A stretch of 64,000 nt of DNA from contig REAZ01000004.1 of NCBI GenBank assembly GCA_004294445.1, positions 1-64,000 of the forward strand, written 5' to 3'. How positions within the stretch are numbered: the first letter of the stretch is position 1; every line of letters begins with the position of its first letter. This document shows positions 25,630 to 34,335 of this stretch, in pieces. The position numbers and the translations under genes are program-made. Origin of the DNA: Cytophagales bacterium (GTDB lineage: Bacteria > Bacteroidota > Bacteroidia > Cytophagales > Thermoflexibacteraceae). Under the pieces are notes generated by a model. The model worked only from the letters and a program-made list of their open reading frames with translations, made no database searches and had not been told where the DNA came from.

Positions 25630-27720
25630 TTAAACCTTTATCCCTATCATCATGACATCGTCTATTTGTTTTTGCTGCCCTTGCCAAGTTTCAAAAATGG
25701 TTTCTAAACTTTCTTTTTGTGCGGATAGCGGTAGCTTGCTTAGTGAAAACAAAGTTTCTCTTAGTCGCTTTACCATGAATTTCTTACCGCTTTCTCCGCC
25801 AAATTGGTCTTGGAAGCCATCAGAACACAGATAAATGGTAGTAGACTCTTTGCCCAACTCTATGGTATGCTTGGTAAAATGTTGAGTGGTATTTTTATTG
25901 GTATGGAATCCGCCAATCGGTTTTTTATCTGCTTTTAGCTCTACAAATTCTTCATTATGAACATAATACAGAGGATTCATTGCACCCGCATATTCCAAGG
26001 TAGTAAAGCTATTTTCATCTTTCCATAAAGTAATGATGGCAATATCCATTCCATCTCGGCTGTCATTATGGTCTTGTTGCAGCACATTTCTGATACCGTC
26101 ATTGAGTTCTTGTAAAATCAGTTCGGGAGAAAGCACCCGTCTGGAATTTACAATTTCGTTGAGCAAATCGTTGCCAATCATACTCATAAAAGCCCCAGGA
26201 ACCCCATGCCCTGTGCAGTCTGCAGCCACAAAAATAGTATAGGGCTTGGGGAACATACCCGAATGAAACCAATAAAAATCGCCCGAAACTATCTCTCGCG
26301 GTTTGTAATAAATAAAAAAATTCTCTTCTCCGAAAGCGTCCGCTATTTTGCTTTGCAAAGGCAAAATAGCGTTTTGGATACGTTTTGCATAGTTGATACT
26401 GGACAAAATATCTTCGTTTTTCTTTTCTATCTCCTTATTTTTGAGATTTACGATTTGGTTTGCCTCTCGCAAACCCTCTGCAATCACCGAAATTTCTTCT
26501 TTTTGCTGGCTAATTTCATTGTTTTTTTGGGTCAAAATATCATTACTTCTCTTTTTGAGTTGGCTATTTCTATAAAAAACACTCGCCAAAATAATTAGCA
26601 TCGCTATAGCGGTACCCGATAGCATCACCAAAAGCCTATTTTTCATCGCTTCTGCATCCTTGATTTTGATTTCTTCGGTTTGTATTTTGTTTTCTCGTTT
26701 TAATAGTTCGTTCTCTTTCTGCTGCTGCTTGACTTGAAAATTAGTTTCCATTTGCGAAATTTCTTTCAAATGCTGCTCATTATAGGTACTGTCTTGCAAG
26801 GCTTTATGCAGCAAAAGATATTCGTAAGCACTCTGGTATCTTTTTATTTCTCCATTAAGCGTATATAATACCGCAGTAGCTCGCAAAGCCAAGTCTTTTG
26901 CTTGTAGTTTTTTTGCCTCTTCCAAGCTTTGTAAGGCTAACTTTTCGGCTTCTGCTTTTTTATTTATTTTTTTGTAGGCTTCAGCCAGATTGGTATTCAA
27001 AGACGTTTTATAATAGCCCATAGGCAGTTTTTCAAGGACTTTTACACCTTTTTCAAAATATGAAGTTGCCTGAGCGAGCTTATTTTGGTAGTCATACACT
27101 ACGGCGATGTCGTTGTAGGTAAAAGCCAAACCGAGCGTATCTTTTACTTCTTCCTTTAGCTTTCGCTCCTCCTCATGGTATGCCAAAGATTTGTCATAGT
27201 TCTGGCGTAGCAACTCTATATTTGCCAAATTGCTGTAATCATACGCCAAGTTTCTTTTGTTTTTATTTTTAGTATTCAGTGCAAATGATTTTGTGTAATA
27301 TTCCTCTGCTTGGTCTAAGTTTCCCTGAATTTCATGCGTTTTCCCAATGACTCCCAAAACAGTAACTTTGAAATATGGTGGGTGAAGCACCTCATCAGCA
27401 AGCTGCAAGGCTTTATAATTGGCGTTCAAACTTAGTGAGTAATCTCCCAGCCCAAAATATAATGAACCTAATGCGCGGTAGGCTCGTGCTATACCTGCTT
27501 TAAAATTGATTTGCTCGGCGATACTTAAGGCTTTATTTAAGTAATTTAGTTTCTTTTGGTGGAGTGTATCGGACAGAGATGACACAGCCCTAAATAATCT
27601 TAAGACCGTAAAGCTATCAGGTTTTTTTTTCTCCAGTTCTATGAGTAGCGTATCCGTACTTTGCCCCAATAAAGAGGTGCAAGGCGATAGCAAACAAATA
27701 CATAAAAACAATTTTTTCAT
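25630..27720 (-). CDS. TPR / SpoIIE-type serine phosphatase (second copy)
   Basis: 696 residues with the same architecture as the protein at 772-2649: a signal peptide (1-19), six or more TPR repeats (about 50-300, for example DQAEEYYTKSFALNTKNKN), a coiled coil (320-360), one transmembrane helix near 365-385 (LLVMLSGTAIAMLIILASVF), a second coiled coil, and a PP2C/SpoIIE domain from about 470. Acidic motifs SGDFYWF, ADCTGHGVPGAFMS and SDGFQDQFGG are intact. It has two more TPRs than the first copy. It is divergent from the TPR histidine kinase across a 208-bp gap and may act in the same signalling network. Confidence 0.88.
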   Translation of the reverse strand: MKKLFLCICLLSPCTSLLGQSTDTLLIELEKKKPDSFTVLRLFRAVSSLSDTLHQKKLNYLNKALSIAEQINFKAGIARAYRALGSLYFGLGDYSLSLNANYKALQLADEVLHPPYFKVTVLGVIGKTHEIQGNLDQAEEYYTKSFALNTKNKNKRNLAYDYSNLANIELLRQNYDKSLAYHEEERKLKEEVKDTLGLAFTYNDIAVVYDYQNKLAQATSYFEKGVKVLEKLPMGYYKTSLNTNLAEAYKKINKKAEAEKLALQSLEEAKKLQAKDLALRATAVLYTLNGEIKRYQSAYEYLLLHKALQDSTYNEQHLKEISQMETNFQVKQQQKENELLKRENKIQTEEIKIKDAEAMKNRLLVMLSGTAIAMLIILASVFYRNSQLKKRSNDILTQKNNEISQQKEEISVIAEGLREANQIVNLKNKEIEKKNEDILSSINYAKRIQNAILPLQSKIADAFGEENFFIYYKPREIVSGDFYWFHSGMFPKPYTIFVAADCTGHGVPGAFMSMIGNDLLNEIVNSRRVLSPELILQELNDGIRNVLQQDHNDSRDGMDIAIITLWKDENSFTTLEYAGAMNPLYYVHNEEFVELKADKKPIGGFHTNKNTTQHFTKHTIELGKESTTIYLCSDGFQDQFGGESGKKFMVKRLRETLFSLSKLPLSAQKESLETIFETWQGQQKQIDDVMMIGIKV

Positions 27721-27874
27721 CTTATCTTGAAAATTAATACCCTAATATCACAACAAAATTATCAAGAGTGAATACAAGTTAGGAAATATTTTTAGATATT
27801 GCTTAGGGGTAGGTAGCAAAGTAGCTAATTTTGAAGTTATTTGAATCTTATCTCAATTTTTTTTCAAAACTATA

Positions 27875-27882
27875 CAAAGATA
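27875..27882 (-). promoter_or_regulatory. Probable -7 element of the SpoIIE phosphatase gene
   Basis: On the minus strand TATCTTTG matches TAnnTTTG; a TTG lies 21 bp upstream (27904-27906). This gives a leader of about 150 bases to the start at 27720. Confidence 0.45.
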
Positions 27883-27928
27883 GTTAATAAGTATCCGTAA
27901 ATTCAAGGACTTATTTCAAAAAAGCATT

Positions 27929-30049
27929 ATGGAAGAGTGTAGTCCTTTGCCTATGTATTTAAGGGTGAAACTATATATATATTTGCTCGTTGTGCTTGGT
28001 AACCTATTGGTATATCAGCAAACTACAGCTAAGGCATTAGGTGATGCGGACAGTCTTCACTATGCCTTGTTGCATACTACTTCCGATACCTCAAAGGTGC
28101 TTATATTATCCGAACTTTCCTATATCTACTACATCTCCAATACGCAAAAAGCAATCGATTATGCCCAACAGGGTATCAAATTGGCGGAAAAGATAAAGTA
28201 TTTGCGAGGTTTAGCCTATTGCCTCAATAGAAAAGGAGTTGTTTACTATTTTCTTAGCGACCAAGTGGAAGCCATGAATATTTTTTTGAAATCCTTAGCC
28301 ATTAGTGATTCTATACAAGATTATCGCCTTTCGGGAATGAATTTAAGCAAAATAGCAGACATACACAGAGAGGCAGGAAATACAGAACGAGCCTTAGAGG
28401 AGCATAAAAAAGCTATTCAATTACTAAGAAAAGTAAATGATTCTCTTCAGCTTAACATCGCTCTGAACAGAATTGCTTTGATTTACCAAGTACAAAAAAA
28501 ACACGAAGAAGCAATTAGTAATTTTAAGGAAGCACTTTTGATAGCGAGAAAAATTAAGAACTATCGCCAGATTGCTGTAGCACTTTTCTATACTGGTGAG
28601 TTTTATATAAATACAAATCGCTTTGATTCTGCTGCCCAATACTTCCGAGAAGCATACGAAATTAATAAAATAGCCAAAAACAGACTTCTCGATATAGGCA
28701 TACTCACTTACCAAAGTCAGATTTTGCTCAAAGCCAACAAATCAGACAGTGCCATTATATTGGCTAATACAGCCTTGCGGCTTGCAAAAAAAATGAGCAA
28801 TAAGTACGGGGCAAAGAACGCCACTTATCAACTTTATGAGATTTATAAATACAGCAATAATAGTGATAGCTCACTGAAATATTATCAGCTATCCACAGAA
28901 TTAAAAGATAGTATTTTTAATGAAAATAATAGCAAGACTATCAGACAACTACAGACAAACTACGAGGCAGAAAAGCATAAAGCAGAGATACAGAAAAACC
29001 AACGTGAAATTCAAGAACAAAAAACACTTATCAAAGTATTTGTATTAAGCCTGATAGGTATTATCTTGCTTGTTTTCATACTTTATTATGCTAATACACA
29101 AAAAGTAAAAGCAAATACGCTTCTTAATGCACAAAAGCAAGAAATTAGCAAACAGCACCACGACCTACAAATACTAACAGACAGAACACAAAGCCAGTAC
29201 GAGATATTAAAAAAGCAAAGAAATGAGCTACTTTCTCTCAATGAGGAGTTTAGTTCGCAGCACGAACAGCTCAAATCGCTCAATGAAAATCTGGAAGAAA
29301 CTGTGAGGCAACGCACGAAAGAATTGGAAATAACTATAGATAATCTTCACCAACAGAATCAAAGCTTAGAGCAGTTCTCATACATCATTTCTCATAACCT
29401 ACGCGCTCCCGTTGCTCGCATCTTGGGTTTAGTGAATGTGATAGAAAAAAAAGACATCACAGGCAAAATAAACCATGATATACTTGCCTATTTGGAAAAA
29501 TCAACTCAAAACTTAGATGAGATACTCCATGACCTTACCAATATTATTGAACTGCGAAATAGTTTTGACAAATTCAGAGAAAAAATAACCATCTCTGAAA
29601 TCGTTTTCCACAACTTAGACCAATTCAAAGAAGAAATAGAAAAAAATCAGGTAGAAATTATCACAAATTTTCTCGCTTGTAACCTCATTTTTTCAGTCAA
29701 AAGTAGTGTAAATGGCATTCTTCATAATATTATTTCCAACGCTATCAAATATCGTTCGCAAAAAAGAAAATTGCAAATTACTTTTAAAACACAAAGAATA
29801 GATGATTATATTTGCTTGTTTATTACCGATAATGGCATTGGCATCAACTTGGAAGATGTACCCATGTACAAAATATTCGGGCTTTACCAGCGAATGCACG
29901 ACCATGTAGAGGGGAAAGGACTTGGCTTATATTTAGTAAAAACACAAGTAGAAACCCTCAATGGCAAGATAGAGATGGAAAGCAAAGAAGACTTAGGGAC
30001 AACTTTGAAGGTATATTTCCCAGACCAAACCCTTCAGCCTGCCCAATAG
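27929..30049 (+). CDS. TPR-containing sensor histidine kinase
   Basis: 706 residues. A signal anchor (MYLRVKLYIYLLVVLGNLLV) is followed by TPR repeats (50-330), a transmembrane helix at 371-390, a long coiled coil (400-470), a DHp domain with phospho-acceptor His489 in SYIISHNLRAPVARI, and a HATPase domain with N box IISNAIKYRS, G1 DNGIGI and G2 GKGLGLYLV. No receiver domain is fused and no response regulator is adjacent, so it is an orphan kinase. ATG 27953 is an alternative start that fits the signal anchor better. Ligand unknown. Confidence 0.9.
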   Translation: MEECSPLPMYLRVKLYIYLLVVLGNLLVYQQTTAKALGDADSLHYALLHTTSDTSKVLILSELSYIYYISNTQKAIDYAQQGIKLAEKIKYLRGLAYCLNRKGVVYYFLSDQVEAMNIFLKSLAISDSIQDYRLSGMNLSKIADIHREAGNTERALEEHKKAIQLLRKVNDSLQLNIALNRIALIYQVQKKHEEAISNFKEALLIARKIKNYRQIAVALFYTGEFYINTNRFDSAAQYFREAYEINKIAKNRLLDIGILTYQSQILLKANKSDSAIILANTALRLAKKMSNKYGAKNATYQLYEIYKYSNNSDSSLKYYQLSTELKDSIFNENNSKTIRQLQTNYEAEKHKAEIQKNQREIQEQKTLIKVFVLSLIGIILLVFILYYANTQKVKANTLLNAQKQEISKQHHDLQILTDRTQSQYEILKKQRNELLSLNEEFSSQHEQLKSLNENLEETVRQRTKELEITIDNLHQQNQSLEQFSYIISHNLRAPVARILGLVNVIEKKDITGKINHDILAYLEKSTQNLDEILHDLTNIIELRNSFDKFREKITISEIVFHNLDQFKEEIEKNQVEIITNFLACNLIFSVKSSVNGILHNIISNAIKYRSQKRKLQITFKTQRIDDYICLFITDNGIGINLEDVPMYKIFGLYQRMHDHVEGKGLGLYLVKTQVETLNGKIEMESKEDLGTTLKVYFPDQTLQPAQ

Positions 30050-30073
30050 CATACTTCAACTTTGTTTTTTTTA

Positions 30074-30212
30074 TAAATAACGTAAGTTGCACAAGACGCG
30101 GTCTGCACCGCAGGTCTGACCGTTTAAAACGCCTTAAAATGCAGGTCAGACGGGGTTGCCCCAGACCTACGGTGCAGACCAAAATAATGGCAAACGCAAC
30201 TTACGTTAAATA
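30074..30212. mobile_element. MITE-like palindromic element with target-site duplication
   Basis: A 127-bp element (30080-30206) is bounded by 11-bp perfect terminal inverted repeats, ACGTAAGTTGC and GCAACTTACGT, and flanked by 6-bp direct repeats TAAATA (30074-30079 and 30207-30212). Inside, a 19-bp arm starting GGTCTGCACCG (30100-30118) pairs with 30162-30180 with one mismatch. It is richer in GC than its surroundings, has no coding capacity, and fills the gap between the kinase and the cytochrome genes. A non-autonomous transposon mobilised in trans is the best reading. Confidence 0.8.
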
Positions 30213-30239
30213 AGTAACTTTTAATCAGTCGTAACTAAT

Positions 30240-31286
30240 ATGCAAATTCATAGAATAATTTTATTTTCAATAAGTTGTAGTTTTTTCATGCTTACAGCCT
30301 TTTATGTAAAAAAAGAAAACAAAATTCTTACGCATGAAAAGCTATCTGATTATGGCTTTTTCAAAGGTAAATTAGCCGATTTAGCTCCTAACGAAGGCGT
30401 GATGCCCTACCAACTCAATACGCCTCTTTTTTCCGATTATGCAGAAAAGTTGCGATTCGTAAGCCTACCCAAAGGTAGTACCGCCGTTTATCAGCCCACA
30501 GAAACTTTTGACTTCCCCGAAGGGACTGTGCTTATCAAGAATTTTTATTACTCCAACGACTTCAGAGATAAAAGCAAAGGACGGCGAATCATAGAAACTC
30601 GCTTGCTCATTCTTCAAAATAACACATGGGAAGCCCTGCCCTATATCTGGAATGACGAACAAACGGAGGCATATTTGGACGTAGCGGGCGATACCAAAGA
30701 AATTGTTTGGAAAGATGAAAATGGGAAAAAACAAGCCCTTGCCTACGCTATCCCTAACGTAAACCAGTGCAAAAGTTGCCATCTGAAGTCCGAAAAAATG
30801 ACTCCTATTGGCTTGGTAGCGCGCCAACTCAACGGAAACTTTCAATATGCCGAAGGGACAGCCAATCAGCTAACGCAATGGGAAAAAGCAGGAATCTTGT
30901 CGGGCTTGCCAAGCCTTAGCCAAGTGGAAAAAGTACCTACATGGGCAGATGCATCCGCCGACATAGACAGCAGGGCAAGAGCATGGCTCGATATTAATTG
31001 TGCCTTTTGCCACAACCCCAAAGGAGCAGCCAGCACTTCAGGTTTATTTTTGAGTTATCATGAGAAAAATAAAACAGCCTTGGGGATTTTCAAAACGCCC
31101 GTTGCAGCAGGCAAAGGCTCAGGCAATCGTCAGTTTAGCATAGTACCGCAGCAGCCCGAAAAATCCATATTAGTCTATAGGATAGAGTCCACAGACCCCG
31201 CCGCCATGATGCCCGAAATTGGCAGAAAAACGGTACACAAGGAAGGGGTTGCCCTCATCAAAGAATGGATAAAGACTATGAAGTAG
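30240..31286 (+). CDS. SO2930-like diheme c-type cytochrome protein
   Basis: 348 residues, exported by an N-terminal hydrophobic segment (RIILFSISCSFFMLTAFYV). Two CxxCH heme sites are present: CKSCH at about 178-182 and CAFCH near 257-261, each with Met/Pro-rich segments downstream (MTPIG, MMPEIG) that could supply axial Met. The N-terminal part (GVMPYQLNTPLFSDYAEKLR) is characteristic of this SO2930/HNE_0200-type family. It probably transfers electrons in the periplasm or on the outer membrane; the redox partner is not visible. Confidence 0.82.
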   Translation: MQIHRIILFSISCSFFMLTAFYVKKENKILTHEKLSDYGFFKGKLADLAPNEGVMPYQLNTPLFSDYAEKLRFVSLPKGSTAVYQPTETFDFPEGTVLIKNFYYSNDFRDKSKGRRIIETRLLILQNNTWEALPYIWNDEQTEAYLDVAGDTKEIVWKDENGKKQALAYAIPNVNQCKSCHLKSEKMTPIGLVARQLNGNFQYAEGTANQLTQWEKAGILSGLPSLSQVEKVPTWADASADIDSRARAWLDINCAFCHNPKGAASTSGLFLSYHEKNKTALGIFKTPVAAGKGSGNRQFSIVPQQPEKSILVYRIESTDPAAMMPEIGRKTVHKEGVALIKEWIKTMK

Positions 31287-31317
31287 GTGCTTTTTTTACT
31301 TTGAAAAATGGCAAAAG

Positions 31318-31355
31318 TTACGGCGTTCTCCAAATATCATAAGCAAACCTCAAAA
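31318..31355 (-). pseudogene. Remnant of a TauE/SafE 3' end
   Basis: Bases 31325-31355 match 32395-32425, the end of the intact TauE/SafE gene, at 30 of 31 positions. On the minus strand it reads FLRFAYDIWRTP then stop, against ILRFAYDIWRTL then stop. It lies 11 bp beyond the gene at 31367-32308, which is thus sandwiched between the intact end and this copy. Confidence 0.78.
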
Positions 31356-31366
31356 ATTCTTAATCA

Positions 31367-32308
31367 TTACTCTTGCCAAAGGTTATTTCTTTCCAAAAAG
31401 AACCGATATACTTTTTGGTAGCTTTCTGCCCCAAAGGAAAGATTTAGCGCATCTTCATACGCATTGATAGCATCTATATAAAGCTCCTTATCCTCAAAAA
31501 ATCGAGCTTCTACGAGCTTGCCAAAGGCTGTTTCTCTATTTTGGTCTTTAAAAATGGTATTGAGTTCTTGGGTAATTTGTTGCTTTTCAGATTCTTCCAT
31601 TCCAACAATAGCATATCCGTCGATAGTAGCGCGACTTTCTAATTCCTGCTCTAATTTATTTAAAGGAACTATTTTTAAAACTAATACTTTTTCCTCTATT
31701 AATTTTTTCGTTTTGGATAAATCTATTGTTATACGCATTTCTGAAGTTTTTTCTTCGAATAATACGTGATCTTCTAAGTTAAAAATCATTGCTTTGTAAT
31801 GATCTACAGCTTTGTTGAATTCAAAGTTAGAGCTTTTGAGAAACCATTTTACTGTTATTTTATCACTATATCTCATTACTGTTTCCCGTGGTAGCATAGT
31901 TATTGTAGAACTGCTGTGAGGATTTATCCAATGCCAAGTCTTCTTTGTTTGTTGTAGTCTCACAGAATCATATTTAGCAGTTTCTATCTCTAATAATTCA
32001 TCAGCTACAAACTTTGCATAATTATTTCCCAACATAACAGCTTGCTTTTTCAAATCTGCCATTTGGTAGCTTCCTTTTTTGCTCACTTCTATTATTTCCT
32101 TTTTATCATTAGAAACCAGACAAATGTAGCTGCTATCATCAGCAACTGTAATGCTTTGAATTGCTTTGATTTCAGCATTTTGAGCAATAAGTTTGTTATT
32201 TGTGCTTACTTTTCCTTTGACAGCCACGACTTTGAAGGTAGCTTCTTGGGCAAAAGCAAGGAAAGAAAAGAATAAAATAAAGCAAAGAGTGAAAAAAGGT
32301 GTTTTCAT
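31367..32308 (-). CDS. Exported protein of unknown function inserted after tauE
   Basis: 313 residues with a clear signal peptide (1-20, FLAFAQ). The N-terminal mature part (FKVVAVKGKVSTNNKLIA, then SITVADDSSYICLVS) resembles the FecR-like fold, a small beta domain found in envelope proteins. The C-terminus (FEDKELYIDAINAYEDALNL) is a TPR-like hairpin. A periplasmic binding or scaffold role is possible; no family name is assigned. The gene and its flanks (31356-32394) form an insert between the 3' end of the TauE/SafE gene and its remnant copy. Confidence 0.65.
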   Translation of the reverse strand: MKTPFFTLCFILFFSFLAFAQEATFKVVAVKGKVSTNNKLIAQNAEIKAIQSITVADDSSYICLVSNDKKEIIEVSKKGSYQMADLKKQAVMLGNNYAKFVADELLEIETAKYDSVRLQQTKKTWHWINPHSSSTITMLPRETVMRYSDKITVKWFLKSSNFEFNKAVDHYKAMIFNLEDHVLFEEKTSEMRITIDLSKTKKLIEEKVLVLKIVPLNKLEQELESRATIDGYAIVGMEESEKQQITQELNTIFKDQNRETAFGKLVEARFFEDKELYIDAINAYEDALNLSFGAESYQKVYRFFLERNNLWQE

Positions 32309-32387
32309 ATTTTTTAAAAATTAGAATGAATGTTTGTAAGCATACATCTTTAGCGTGTGGGTTTTAAATTGATAAACGGAGGGAATA

Positions 32388-33170
32388 TTATAATGTTCTC
32401 CAAATATCATAAGCAAATCTCAAAATCAACGCCCCAACGACCACCAAAAACAGAATTCGTACAAACTCATTGCCTTTCAGAATAGCCAAACGACTACCAA
32501 TATACGAGCCTAACATATTGAAAATCATCATAGGTAAGGCAACTTTATAGTTTACAAAGTCATTTAGCACAAAGAAAAATAGAGAAGAAACATCAGCGAT
32601 TACATTGACAAATTTGGAAATAGCAGAGCCTGTCAGAAAATTATAACCAATAATACTTACAAAGCCAAAAACCAATAAACTTCCCGTGCCAGGTCCGACA
32701 AAACCGTTGTAAAAACCCATCATCATGCCTATTAGGAAGCTCCACGCCAAAATATTTGCCACCTTAAATTTTTCCTGACCTCCTAAATCTTTTTTAATGA
32801 ACGTGTAAATAGCTATCACGCTCATCAGTATTAGCACTATAGGTTTGAGTATTTTCGCACTCACGAAGCTGGAAAGTTCTGCCCCCAAATACGCAAAAAT
32901 AGCAGTACCTATGCCCGCACAGAGGACTGTTTTCCAAGGAATTGATACTTTTTTGGCATACTGATAGGCAGCTACCGAAGTTCCCATAAAAGATGCAAAA
33001 CGATTACTCCCTATCACCATAGGCACAGGGAAAGTTGGGAAAAGAATAAACAGAGAAGGCACTTGCACCAAGCCACCGCCGCCCACTATCGAATCAATAA
33101 AGCCTGCTAAGAACGCCACCAAAGGTAAGATAAAAAAATAGATGTAGTTTTGATTCAGAAAATCTAACAT
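32388..33170 (-). CDS. Sulfite exporter TauE/SafE family transporter
   Basis: 260 residues with about eight transmembrane helices. The first repeat has FLAGFIDSIVGGGGLVQVPSL, the family glycine-rich motif, and the second a matching GFYNGFVGPGTGSLLVFGF. Members export sulfite, sulfoacetate or other small organic anions across the inner membrane; the substrate here is unknown. It follows the ion-channel gene on the same strand. Its last 31 bases are repeated at 31325-31355. Confidence 0.9.
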   Translation of the reverse strand: MLDFLNQNYIYFFILPLVAFLAGFIDSIVGGGGLVQVPSLFILFPTFPVPMVIGSNRFASFMGTSVAAYQYAKKVSIPWKTVLCAGIGTAIFAYLGAELSSFVSAKILKPIVLILMSVIAIYTFIKKDLGGQEKFKVANILAWSFLIGMMMGFYNGFVGPGTGSLLVFGFVSIIGYNFLTGSAISKFVNVIADVSSLFFFVLNDFVNYKVALPMMIFNMLGSYIGSRLAILKGNEFVRILFLVVVGALILRFAYDIWRTL

Positions 33171-33202
33171 TGGGATATAATCTTTTTTCGCCCTGTTAAA
33201 AC

Positions 33203-33280
33203 TAATTTTGCATGAAAAAAATTTTACTTTTTAAGAGTAACACATATTTAGCAGATAGATTTGAAAAACTTTGTAGCTAA
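33203..33280 (+). other. Consensus -7 box and 22-codon frame opposite the ion-channel 3' end
   Basis: TAATTTTG (33203-33210) is directly followed by an ATG (33212) opening MKKILLFKSNTYLADRFEKL and ending at 33280. It lies on the plus strand, while both neighbours are on the minus strand. It could be a tiny gene, an antisense transcript start, or chance. Confidence 0.2.
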
Positions 33281-34167
33281 AGCACTTTCTCTTGCTCTTT
33301 CTCCTCCATCATTTTTTTCATCAGTTCTTTCATTTCTTGCATTTCCTTCTCTATCGAGAGTAATTTATGCTCCAAGATACGGCTATCGTTGAGGATAAAT
33401 TTCTCATTTTCTTCTTCTGGAAAGGTGATTGCGGGCTTTTCTTCTTCTGATTTGTAGATTTCATTCATCGCATTTACCACCACAGCTATAAATATATTAA
33501 GCGAAGTATAAGTTGCTACCAAAATAAAAGGAATAAAAAATAAGTAAGCGTGCGGAAATTTCTCCATCACAGGTCTTGCAATACCCATAGACCAGCTTTC
33601 CAACGTCATTACTTGGAAAAGTGTGTACATAGAGTTTCCCAAAGTGCCAAACCATTTGGGAAACTCTTCCCCAAACAAACTTGTACTGATGACTGCAAAA
33701 ACGTAGAAAACCATCAATAATAGAAGGAAAATCCAGCTTATACTCGGAATAGCACTCGTAAGGGCATCGATGATGATGCGCAATCTTGGAATTTTTTTGA
33801 GCAAACGCAGCGTACGCAAGATTCGCAAGGTACGGAGAATAGAAAACAAGCCCGAAGAAGGCAAAAGAGAGAGGCTAATAATGGCAAAATCAAAGAGATT
33901 CCAGCCATCTTTGAAAAAACGCCACCTAAAAGCGTAGATTTTCGTGGCTACTTCCAAAGAAAAAATCAGTAGAATACCTTGGTCAAGAATTTCTATAAAT
34001 TTCTGATGAATCAAGTAGCCCTCCTCCATCGTTTCCAAGCCAATAATGCAAGCATTCATTATTATCAAGACGATAATAAAGTTCTGAACATGAGGGCTTT
34101 CTATCCACTCGCCCGCCTTTTGTCTATTTGTAAGTGCAGTATCTTGCACTTGGTTCTCGTCCAACAT
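33277..34167 (-). CDS. Voltage-gated cation channel, NaChBac type
   Basis: 296 residues with six transmembrane helices. S4 is visible as FSILRTLRILRTLRLLKKI with Arg/Lys every third residue, the S5-S6 pore carries the selectivity filter TLESWSMG as in bacterial sodium channels, and a Glu/Lys/Met-rich coiled coil at the C-terminus (about 260-294) should hold a homotetramer together. The filter TLESW is the sodium-selective form. It may feed sodium for motility or pH homeostasis. The small frame at 33212-33280 overlaps its last codon on the other strand. Confidence 0.9.
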   Translation of the reverse strand: MLDENQVQDTALTNRQKAGEWIESPHVQNFIIVLIIMNACIIGLETMEEGYLIHQKFIEILDQGILLIFSLEVATKIYAFRWRFFKDGWNLFDFAIISLSLLPSSGLFSILRTLRILRTLRLLKKIPRLRIIIDALTSAIPSISWIFLLLLMVFYVFAVISTSLFGEEFPKWFGTLGNSMYTLFQVMTLESWSMGIARPVMEKFPHAYLFFIPFILVATYTSLNIFIAVVVNAMNEIYKSEEEKPAITFPEEENEKFILNDSRILEHKLLSIEKEMQEMKELMKKMMEEKEQEKVL

Positions 34168-34335
34168 ATTTCCAAAATTAGTTTTTTGTGCCTGATAAGG
34201 GTAGGGTAAAATTAATAGTCAGTGTAATAAGCAGCTACTTGCCTATCTTAAGCAACAAAAGCATACTATATTAACCTACAAACTTAAGATGTTTTTTTGG
34301 GAAAATCTATATTTTAAGTAAGAAAATATACTTAG

